Shown in pieces: positions 24,545 through 31,068 of a stretch of 39,883 nt of DNA; position 1 is the first letter of the stretch; every line of letters starts with the position of its first letter. The stretch comes from an uncultured Ectothiorhodospiraceae bacterium (lineage in GTDB: Bacteria; Pseudomonadota; Gammaproteobacteria; Nitrococcales; Nitrococcaceae), in contig CAJXKP010000025.1 in NCBI GenBank assembly GCA_913055565.1, positions 1 to 39,883 on the forward strand. Direction: 5' to 3'. Both the position numbers and the translations under genes were made by a program. Below the pieces are notes generated by a model. The model worked only from the letters and a program-made list of their open reading frames with translations, was not told where the DNA came from and searched no databases.

Positions 24545-25525
24545 CTAGACGCTCGCCGCTGTCCGGCCTCGCGAGGCCACCCCGCGGGCGATCCCGAATA
24601 GACCGACCCCGAGCAGGGCGAGGCTGCTCGGCGCCGGTACGTTGACGCTCTTAAACGTCGCCTGTCCGTTGGTGTTATCTAGAATGAAATCCTTCTGCGG
24701 CTGGGCGAAGATCCCGGTCCACCAAGATACGTCGCCGGCAAAGTCGGGTTGCGCCGGATCCGTCGAGCCGCCCGACAGCACGCCCGTGACCAGGCCATCG
24801 TTGATCAGCGGTCCCCCGCTGTCACCGCGCGCTGTACTGCCCTCGTTCGCGAGCGGGGTGTCGCTGCCAAGCTTGTTGTTGGCGCTGGTGCCGTCGTCGA
24901 AGTCGGTGTTGAGGATGTTGGCGCTACCTGGTTTGGAGGCGGCGCCCGTCTCGGCCGCGCCGAAGGCATCCATGGTGTTTTCAGCGGCCCAGCGCTTACC
25001 GTCGGCCGTGAACTGCGAACCGGTAGTCTCGATGCCGTTGTTGCCGAAACCAACCGCCGTGACCGTCGATCCCTGCTGGATGCTATTGGCCAGGGCTAGC
25101 TGGGAGAGCCCCGAGACCGCGCCATCCAGGGTCAGTACCGCGATGTCGGTCCCGTCGAGCAGGTCATTGGTTGGATTCATCTCGGCCTTCGCCGATACGC
25201 TTCGGTTGAACTCCTCGCTACCGTCATTATCGGTATGGACGTCGATGCCTAGATCAGCGGTATTCGTTCCGGCGGTGCAATGCTCGGCCGTGAGTACGTG
25301 CTGACTCGATATCAGGCTCCCTGTGCAAGCGCTGAATCCATTGACCTGCAGGTCAACCACCCGATCGAAATCGGCTCCTAGCGATTGGGCCTTTGAGCTT
25401 CCGGCGCCGTCGTTAATCACGATGGCCCCTGCCGTGGGGGCTAAGGCCAGCAAGGCGATCGCCATTGCCGCCGAGGGCACTGCGGCCATGATCCTCGTAT
25501 TCGACATCTGTTTCGGTGTTAGCAC
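24545..25525 (-). CDS. Trypsin-like serine protease with PEP-CTERM sorting signal
   Basis: A 326-residue exported S1-family protease. The GTG at 25525 has AAGGAG 7 nt upstream. The signal peptide ends near ALAPTAGA (residue 34). The catalytic triad is His82 in LTAEHC, Asp127 in DGTDIAVL and Ser236 in GDSGGP. The C-terminus (297-322) is a PEP-CTERM anchor: VPAPSSLALLGVGLFG, then a basic cluster ending SRGR, recognised by exosortase/EpsH with surface or extracellular delivery. Asp- and Asn-rich loops suit a salty exterior. A sigma-54 promoter and enhancer-like dyads lie upstream. PEP-CTERM proteases of this form are known, with undefined targets. Confidence 0.92.
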   Translation of the reverse strand: MLTPKQMSNTRIMAAVPSAAMAIALLALAPTAGAIVINDGAGSSKAQSLGADFDRVVDLQVNGFSACTGSLISSQHVLTAEHCTAGTNTADLGIDVHTDNDGSEEFNRSVSAKAEMNPTNDLLDGTDIAVLTLDGAVSGLSQLALANSIQQGSTVTAVGFGNNGIETTGSQFTADGKRWAAENTMDAFGAAETGAASKPGSANILNTDFDDGTSANNKLGSDTPLANEGSTARGDSGGPLINDGLVTGVLSGGSTDPAQPDFAGDVSWWTGIFAQPQKDFILDNTNGQATFKSVNVPAPSSLALLGVGLFGIARGVASRGRTAASV

Positions 25526-25596
25526 TCTCAGACTCCTTGTCGTCCCTGCGACTAAGTGGGCTACTCAAGCCTCACCCGCCCCGTCCCAGCCATCAG

Positions 25597-25612
25597 AGCA
25601 ATATGCTTGCCA
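25597..25612 (-). promoter_or_regulatory. Sigma-54 promoter of the PEP-CTERM protease gene
   Basis: Minus-strand TGGCAAGCATATTGCT matches the -24/-12 consensus TGGCACGNNNNTTGCW except for one base, with the exact 10 nt between GG and GC. Transcription would start near 25586, about 60 nt before the GTG. Confidence 0.75.
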
Positions 25613-25662
25613 ACAAAAGCCACTCCGGTACGCGGGAACTTAGGGGCCCTATCTCGTTGTGG

Positions 25663-25679
25663 TGTTTCGTTAGGCGACA
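25663..25679 (-). promoter_or_regulatory. Enhancer-like dyad, proximal copy (TGTC-N9-AACA)
   Basis: Minus strand TGTCGCCTAACGAAACA, 50 nt upstream of the -24 element. It is a weaker match to the dyads at 25776-25794 and 29135-29153. Confidence 0.35.
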
Positions 25680-25775
25680 GTGCTACGCCGCACCAGCGTC
25701 CGCTACGGTTGCTGATGAGCCGACCAAACGCCGCGCATGGCGGTGCTGAGCGGCGTCGTTCGGCTCGCGTATAAG

Positions 25776-25794
25776 CTGTCAAGAAATTCGACAC
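25776..25794 (-). promoter_or_regulatory. Enhancer-like dyad, distal copy (TGTC-N9-GACA)
   Basis: Minus strand GTGTCGAATTTCTTGACAG shares 13 of 19 bases with 29135-29153 (GTGTCnnnnnTCTTnACAG). It lies about 165 nt upstream of the -24 element, a normal distance for a sigma-54 activator site. Confidence 0.45.
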
Positions 25795-25891
25795 CGAGGC
25801 CGGGAGGCCGGCGGTGCCATCCCCGACCTTGGCTGTAATGGCGAATCATCGGCGGCCAGGCCCGTGCTGGGCGGTGCGCTACGTGTCGCCC

Positions 25892-27433
25892 CTAACCCCG
25901 TATCTTTTGCCGCCCCAGCGCGGCGAACTGTTGCCTCGCGTCATCCCGCAGATAGAACATATGGCCGCCCGATAGCTTGGTTAGCGTCAGCCGGTCTTGT
26001 TGCCCTTGGCTGAGCTTCATTAGCCCCATCAGACGCTGCGATGCCAGGTAGGGCGTCACCAGATCGTAGATGCCGTGGATGATCGAGACGTGCATATATG
26101 GGTTGAGGGACATGCCGTACCGCAGGTCGTCCGTGGCGCCGATGCGAGCGTCCAGGCCGTGTCGCTCGCGCTCGCGCTTCCAGGCCTGATTGATATCGAA
26201 GTTAATCAACCGGTAATGGCGGTCCGTTGCCACCTGGAGGTTGTCGCGCAAGTGGGCATTCACGGCGGCGCCGAAGACCCGATCGACGGCGAACAGCGCC
26301 GGGTCCGGGCCTTCCTGGCGAGGTCGGTCGGGGTACGGGTCCTCAAGCGTCGCCGTTGCATCGTGGACGCCGCAGACCAGGCGCTCGTCGCGCAGCAGTT
26401 CGCGCGCGAAACGGCCCATGTCGATTCGCCCCTCCGTGCGATGCAGCTCGTCCTCGGCCAGCCCGATCAGCCGCGCTGCCTTGGCCTGTGTCGCCGCCGC
26501 TCGGTCATCGCCGAGGCCGCGCCCCTGGACGAGTAAGAGCGCGTAGTCGTTGACGGCGAATGACTCCGCCGCGGCAGTGACCTCATCGAGGCTTGCGTCG
26601 TCACGGGGCTCGCGGTTGCGGCCGTGGTAGTGCGCGGCCGCCGCCATCGAGGGCAGGCGGTCCACGTAACCGAGGGCGTCGTAGTCCGTCGGCATGAGCT
26701 CCTTGAACTCGAAGACCGGGGAAACGAGGAACACGCCGTTGAGGCCGACGCCGTAGGTCTCCTGGAGCTTGCGCGTGATCTTGGCCACGCGAAAGCCGCC
26801 GTAGCTCTCACCGGCGAAATAGATGGGTGAGCGCCAGCGTCCATAGCGCGAGAGCCAGCGCGTGACGAACTCGCAGATGGCGTCCAGGTCCTTGCCGATC
26901 TCGTAGAAGTCGTCTTGACTCGAGCCCGACTGGCTGTCCGAGCCCGTTTTCTCCCCCTCGATAGTCCGGCTCCAACCCGTGCCCACGGGGTCGATAAAGA
27001 CCAGATCCGTGAACGGTAGCCAGCTATCGGGATTGGTCTCGAGCTGAGCCGGCGGTGCGGGTGGGCGGCCGTCGGCCTCAAAGACCGCGCGATAGGGCCC
27101 CATGGCGCCGAGATGGAGATAAACCGCCGCCGCTCCGGGGCCGCCATTGAGCACGAAGGTCACGGGGCGCTGGCCGCCATCGGTATCGCCGCGGGTGTAG
27201 GCCACGAAAAAGACCTCGGCGACGGGCTTTTCCTCGTTGTGTAGCACCAGCCAATCGGCATTCGCCTGGTAGGCGAAATCCTCGCCGCTATCGGTTCGGA
27301 ACCGGTGTTCCGTTATCGCGCCGGCAGGCGGTGTGTGGTCCGTGGTCGATGGCTCGCCGCTGGGGGTGGCGTTGTTCGCTGTTGCGGTTGCGGCGCTCGT
27401 CGTACTGGGGTGTTGTTCGTTGTGGTCAGTCAT
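25892..27433 (-). CDS. S10 family serine carboxypeptidase-like peptidase
   Basis: A 513-residue alpha/beta hydrolase of peptidase family S10, which removes C-terminal residues at acidic pH. Motifs in order are FVLNGGPGAAAVYLHLGAMG (oxyanion region), VFIDPVGTGWSR, the nucleophile GESYGG (Ser210), the Asp in IHGIYDLVTPY and the His in SGGHMFY. The first 40 residues are Thr/Ser/Pro-rich low complexity with no signal peptide, so the protein is probably cytoplasmic. The stop lies at 25892; the next gene downstream is the PEP-CTERM protease, which has its own promoter. It adds to the peptidase-rich character of the region. Confidence 0.9.
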   Translation of the reverse strand: MTDHNEQHPSTTSAATATANNATPSGEPSTTDHTPPAGAITEHRFRTDSGEDFAYQANADWLVLHNEEKPVAEVFFVAYTRGDTDGGQRPVTFVLNGGPGAAAVYLHLGAMGPYRAVFEADGRPPAPPAQLETNPDSWLPFTDLVFIDPVGTGWSRTIEGEKTGSDSQSGSSQDDFYEIGKDLDAICEFVTRWLSRYGRWRSPIYFAGESYGGFRVAKITRKLQETYGVGLNGVFLVSPVFEFKELMPTDYDALGYVDRLPSMAAAAHYHGRNREPRDDASLDEVTAAAESFAVNDYALLLVQGRGLGDDRAAATQAKAARLIGLAEDELHRTEGRIDMGRFARELLRDERLVCGVHDATATLEDPYPDRPRQEGPDPALFAVDRVFGAAVNAHLRDNLQVATDRHYRLINFDINQAWKRERERHGLDARIGATDDLRYGMSLNPYMHVSIIHGIYDLVTPYLASQRLMGLMKLSQGQQDRLTLTKLSGGHMFYLRDDARQQFAALGRQKIRG

Positions 27434-27573
27434 GGCTCAATAGTAGCCGCTCGACGACCGGCATGCCAAGCGCTCGGTGGGCGCCCAAGGCATCTCGGTG
27501 CCCATGACGGCGCAGCCACGCGGGGCGACTTAGGCTCTCGCCCGGCCCCCATGCTCGGTCTTGCCTGGCCCGA

Positions 27574-27600
27574 CTATTCGGGCATCCATTTCCCGAATAG
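27574..27600. repeat. Perfect 9-bp inverted repeat between S10 and M42 genes
   Basis: CTATTCGGG (27574-27582), 9-nt spacer, CCCGAATAG (27592-27600). It lies about 140 nt upstream of the S10 start and 115 nt past the M42 stop. It has no T run, so an operator or simple hairpin is as likely as a terminator. Confidence 0.5.
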
Positions 27601-27714
27601 GGGTTGGCGGCCTAGGGAGGGGTGTCGTGGCCCAGCGGCAAGGCCGATGCGGCGGCCCACCGTGCTGCCATGTCGGCGTAGCGGTGGCCGCCGCGAGCTT
27701 GCCAGGGGCGCGTG

Positions 27715-28968
27715 TTACTCGCCCTTGTCACCATTCGGCTTGGCAGCGCCCTGGTGGCCCAGCGGGCTGGCCTGATCGAGACGTGGATGATGGTCAAGGA
27801 AGGCGCGCTCGGGATCGGGGAGGGCGTCCAGGGCCTGAATCGTGGCCGCGAGGACGTGCACCGCAGCGAGTACATCCTGCGTATTACCCGTCTCGGAGAT
27901 GGTGTGCATGTTCCGAATGGGGAAGCCGATGGATGTGGCCGCGCAATCCACGCTGGCGAGGACGCCTGCCATGCCGTCCGTGCCCGTATCGACGCCGGCC
28001 ACGTCGCGTTGCATGGGGATCCTCTGCTCGCGGGCGGTCGTCTCGATGAGCTGGTTGAGCTGCTCGCTGGCGATGGCGCCGACCGACATGGTGAACCCCT
28101 CGCCCATCTGCAGGGGCGGCAAGCGCCGATCACCGACACCCGGAGCGGCGCTGTAATCGTGGTTAACGTCCACGGCAATGAGCACATCGGGCTCGAGCTC
28201 GCCGGCGAGGACGCGGCTGCCCATGCGGCCGATCTCCTCATAGCTGGCCATGGCGAACAGAACGCGGACATTGCTCGTGCCGCCGCACTCGGCGACCAGA
28301 CGCTCGACCTCAGCGACCGTGAAGCAGCCCAGCCCGTTGTCCAGATAGGCGCCGTAGAAGGTGTTGGGACTGAAGCCCTGCCGGATGGGGCGATCAAGGA
28401 TGATGGTGTCGCCGGGGCGGACGCCGAGATTCTCCACCTGCTGTTTCTTGTCCTCGCCGTGGATCTGCAGCTCGAGGTAGAGCTGCTCCTTCTTGACGCC
28501 CTTCTCGCCGGTGCGGACGGCCGTATCCGCCAAGTGGATGGCGCCTAGCGCCTCCACCGTGCCTCCCTCGATGGCTCGATACTGCCCGGGGTTGTCGGGG
28601 TCCTCGCTAAAGAGCTTGACCTCGTGTCCGATCAGGGTGGTCGGCAGGAAGGAGTCGCTGTTGATCCATATCTTGCCGTCCTCGCCGATCGAGCGAACCT
28701 GCATGCGGATCTTGTCGGCGTGGCCGACGAGCATCACCTTGAGGAGGTCGTCGCGCCCGGGGTGGGTATCCATGATGATGCCGGCATGGCCGCGGAACTG
28801 GTGAACCTGCCAGTCCGGTAGGGCGTGCTGGCTCATGCGGGGCTTGAGCACGCCGTAGGTCATGGCGCCCTCGAGACCAACGGGGCTCGGCGCGGCCAGG
28901 ATCTCGCGCATGAGCTGGAACTGCTCGTCCGGCATGGGCCGGTTCCATGGGGTGTTGTCTTCGCTCAT
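27715..28968 (-). CDS. M42 family metallopeptidase (aminopeptidase)
   Basis: A 417-residue two-metal aminopeptidase of the M42 family, which forms large tetrahedral particles acting on peptides. Metal and catalytic motifs are VGHADKI, the bridging Asp in YGAYLDNGLG, catalytic Glu pair in ASYEEIGRMG, AVDVNHDY, and the last His in RNMHTISETG. Residues 1-30 (PSPVGLEGAMTYGVLKP) match the usual start. The C-terminal 20 residues are polar and non-conserved. No asparagine-synthase or NAGGN-synthetase partner is present, so this is not visibly part of the NAGGN osmoprotectant cluster that carries a different M42 protein. Confidence 0.92.
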   Translation of the reverse strand: MSEDNTPWNRPMPDEQFQLMREILAAPSPVGLEGAMTYGVLKPRMSQHALPDWQVHQFRGHAGIIMDTHPGRDDLLKVMLVGHADKIRMQVRSIGEDGKIWINSDSFLPTTLIGHEVKLFSEDPDNPGQYRAIEGGTVEALGAIHLADTAVRTGEKGVKKEQLYLELQIHGEDKKQQVENLGVRPGDTIILDRPIRQGFSPNTFYGAYLDNGLGCFTVAEVERLVAECGGTSNVRVLFAMASYEEIGRMGSRVLAGELEPDVLIAVDVNHDYSAAPGVGDRRLPPLQMGEGFTMSVGAIASEQLNQLIETTAREQRIPMQRDVAGVDTGTDGMAGVLASVDCAATSIGFPIRNMHTISETGNTQDVLAAVHVLAATIQALDALPDPERAFLDHHPRLDQASPLGHQGAAKPNGDKGE

Positions 28969-29134
28969 CAGGGTCTGTGACTCCGCCTATTGGGGTGGAT
29001 GGGTGCCCAGTCTGCCACGAGGCCCCCGCCCTTGGATCGCTTATGTCGTGGTGCGTTTCCACGCCGAGGACGCGCGACGAGCCGCTGCGAGTCCCCGGAT
29101 GGCTTGCGGGCCACGGTGGCCATCGGGGGCGGAG

Positions 29135-29153
29135 GTGTCAGCGCTCTTTACAG
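29135..29153 (+). promoter_or_regulatory. Enhancer-like dyad upstream of second PEP-CTERM gene
   Basis: GTGTCAGCGCTCTTTACAG, 64 nt upstream of the -24 element, with 13 of 19 positions shared with the site at 25776-25794. Confidence 0.45.
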
Positions 29154-29217
29154 GTCGGCCCATGGGTTGGAGCGTCTGGTACGGCAGGGCTTTAATAAGC
29201 CACAGCTTCTCCGCGCT

Positions 29218-29233
29218 TGGCCCCGTTCTTGCT
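29218..29233 (+). promoter_or_regulatory. Sigma-54 promoter of the second PEP-CTERM gene
   Basis: TGGCCCCGTTCTTGCT fits the -24/-12 consensus with the exact 10 nt between GG (29219-29220) and GC (29231-29232) and two deviations in the middle. Predicted start is near 29244, about 68 nt before the ATG. Confidence 0.65.
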
Positions 29234-29311
29234 GCTTGTTAGTCAGGTCCGCGCCACACTGGCCGGATCACCTGAGCCGCCGAGTCGGTGGCCTTGCGTG
29301 TGAGAACACCA

Positions 29312-29983
29312 ATGAAGACCAACAGCATGAATCGGAGTATCCGCCCGTCAGTGATGCTGAGTGCGGCCTTGGCATTGCTTACCTCGTCCAGCTTCAGTTT
29401 CCCTTTAGCGGGCGTAGCCAATGCCGACCCCACGCCGCCGTCTGGCACCTCCACATCGCAGCGACCCGCCGGAATGGCCTCTATTGAGGCCAGCGACGGG
29501 CGGTTGGTGGGTACTTGGCCCAGCGCGAACCCGCGTGCTGTCGCGGGGCTGCTCCCTGCCATCGATGGTCCTGGCACCGATTGGCCGGGGCTTTATAGCG
29601 GTCGTGGCACCGGCACTGAGTCGGTTGGTTATGGGGTGTCGTTCGGGCTGCCACGGGGCGGGTTATCCGTGGCGGCCAACGGCTTAGGTGGATCAGCTGG
29701 TAACAACGACGTCTGGAGCCAATGGTCGCTTGATGGTCTCCAGTTCAGCCGCGGCGGGGGCGTTGAAGGCCAGGCCGGTGGATCGGGAACGGTTACGCGG
29801 CCCGGCGGTGATGGTGACCACGGGCGCGGGCTTGTGCCGCCCTATGCGGATCGCCAACTGGTCATTGGCGGCGATGGCTCGGGCGAACCCAGGGCGCAGG
29901 TGCCGGCACCGATGACCATCGGCCTGCTAGGCATGGGCCTTATTGTCCTGACCCGACTAGTCCGGGCTCGTCGTGCTGCTTAG
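29312..29983 (+). CDS. PEP-CTERM protein of unknown function
   Basis: A 223-residue exported protein. The ATG at 29312 is the best start although the Shine-Dalgarno is poor; a second ATG is 15 nt further. Residues 8-38 form a signal peptide (SVMLSAALALLTSSSFSF, cleavage near GVANA). The mature part is Gly/Ser-rich with no Cys and no domain I know (SVAANGLGGSAGNNDVWSQW; GGGVEGQAGGSGTVTRPGGD). The end (198-221) is a PEP-CTERM anchor: VPAPMTIGLLGMGLIVL followed by RLVRARR. Its short, Gly-rich form suggests a matrix or surface structural protein. It is divergent from the M42 gene and has a sigma-54 promoter like the protease at 24545. Confidence 0.8.
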   Translation: MKTNSMNRSIRPSVMLSAALALLTSSSFSFPLAGVANADPTPPSGTSTSQRPAGMASIEASDGRLVGTWPSANPRAVAGLLPAIDGPGTDWPGLYSGRGTGTESVGYGVSFGLPRGGLSVAANGLGGSAGNNDVWSQWSLDGLQFSRGGGVEGQAGGSGTVTRPGGDGDHGRGLVPPYADRQLVIGGDGSGEPRAQVPAPMTIGLLGMGLIVLTRLVRARRAA

Positions 29984-30174
29984 GTGACGACGCGCTGCCG
30001 CCTTATTCGTCCTCTTGAGTGGTGGGCGGTCGAGTATTACCAGGGGTGTGGGGCTTCGACAGGCGCTAGGCTAACGCTGGATAATCGCTGCGCGCCTGCC
30101 GGGGCCGCGTAGCGCGGGTGGTCGACGGCCTAACGCGCGACGGGGCCGCCCCTACAGCGCAGCGCGCTGGTTTG

Positions 30175-30227
30175 GCCTGTATGCGCGCTCAGCGGCCCGA
30201 GGCTTGCGCGAATCGCTCAACGTTCCC
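30175..30227 (+). repeat. Dispersed 53-nt repeat, copy 2
   Basis: 41 of 53 bases match the minus strand of 22795-22847. It ends just before the greB Shine-Dalgarno, so it would lie in the greB leader. Confidence 0.5.
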
Positions 30228-30243
30228 CAGGAGGATGAGGCCA

Positions 30244-30744
30244 ATGGCACGTCATCGCGCGCCGGGTGCGCGATCCTCGCCCTATGTAACCCCGGAGGGA
30301 TGGGATCGGCTCAATAAGGAATTGGACTGGCTTTGGCGCGTGCGGCGCCCCGAAGTGACCCAGGCTGTCGCGGAGGCTGCCGCCATGGGGGACCGTTCCG
30401 AGAATGCCGAGTATATCTACGGCAAGAAGCGGCTGCGCGAGATCGATAGCCGGATCCGTTATCTGAGCAAGCGCCTGGATGGCCTCCAGGTGGTGTACGA
30501 GCGTCCCCAGGATACGACTCGGGTGTACTTCGGGATGTGGTTCTCGGCCGAGGACGATGCGGGCAACGTCGTGCGCTACCGCATCGTTGGGCCCGATGAG
30601 ATCGATCCGGGCGCGGGCTGGATCAGTGTGGATGCCCCGTTCGCGCGGGCCGTGCTCGGCAAGGCCGTGGATGATGAGTTCACCGTTGCCACGCCGCAGG
30701 GGGGCGTGGATTACGTCGTGACGAGCGTTTCACCCCCCGATTAG
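30244..30744 (+). CDS. greB: Transcription elongation factor GreB
   Basis: GreB binds the RNA polymerase secondary channel and stimulates cleavage of backtracked RNA. It has 166 residues (E. coli 158). The ATG at 30244 is 9 nt after AGGAGG (30229-30234); the in-frame ATG at 30235 is too close to it. The N-terminal coiled coil carries the catalytic acidic tip GDRSENAEY (Asp and Glu) and continues KKRLREIDSRIRYLSKRL. The C-terminal FKBP-like domain includes RIVGPDEID and GKAVDDEFTV. The YIYGKKRLREID segment distinguishes GreB from GreA. Confidence 0.95.
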   Translation: MARHRAPGARSSPYVTPEGWDRLNKELDWLWRVRRPEVTQAVAEAAAMGDRSENAEYIYGKKRLREIDSRIRYLSKRLDGLQVVYERPQDTTRVYFGMWFSAEDDAGNVVRYRIVGPDEIDPGAGWISVDAPFARAVLGKAVDDEFTVATPQGGVDYVVTSVSPPD

Positions 30745-31068
30745 GTGGCTCGCCCCGGCGGCCGAGCCTAGTCGCGGGCTTGTCTCATGCGAGGCGAGCG
30801 ACGCCCTATTCTAGTGGTGATTTTCGGCCACTACCTTGGGGCGGGTAGGTCTGGCGGCGAGGAAGTGGGTTCGAGTTCAGCGACATAGAGCCCCGCCCCG
30901 GGCACCCGAACCGGCAGCACACGCCTTGCTAGCCCAACGCAGGCCTGATGGCTTGTTCGCCACCATTAGCCAGCGGGATCCTCGCTTGTTTAAGGCTCAT
31001 CGACTCCTTTGATGATGAGCGCGCCGAGCGAGAGCCTGGGAAGGTTCGCGCGGGCTAGCGGTATTTGC
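30745..31068. other. 324-bp gap between convergent greB and DUF1631 genes
   Basis: No gene is supported. Two hairpins could act in termination: TAGTGG/CCACTA (30812-30833) after greB, and GCTCATC (30995-31001) with GATGAGC (31014-31020) on the DUF1631 side. Neither has a good T run. Confidence 0.45.

Noticed and set aside
27715..28968. M42 gene as part of the NAGGN osmoprotectant system
   Set aside because: That system also needs an asparagine-synthase-like amidotransferase and a GNAT/ATP-grasp fusion next to it, and neither is here.
30118..30243. 42-codon N-terminal extension of GreB
   Set aside because: Not GreB-like, and it includes the dispersed repeat. AGGAGG directly precedes the start at 30244.
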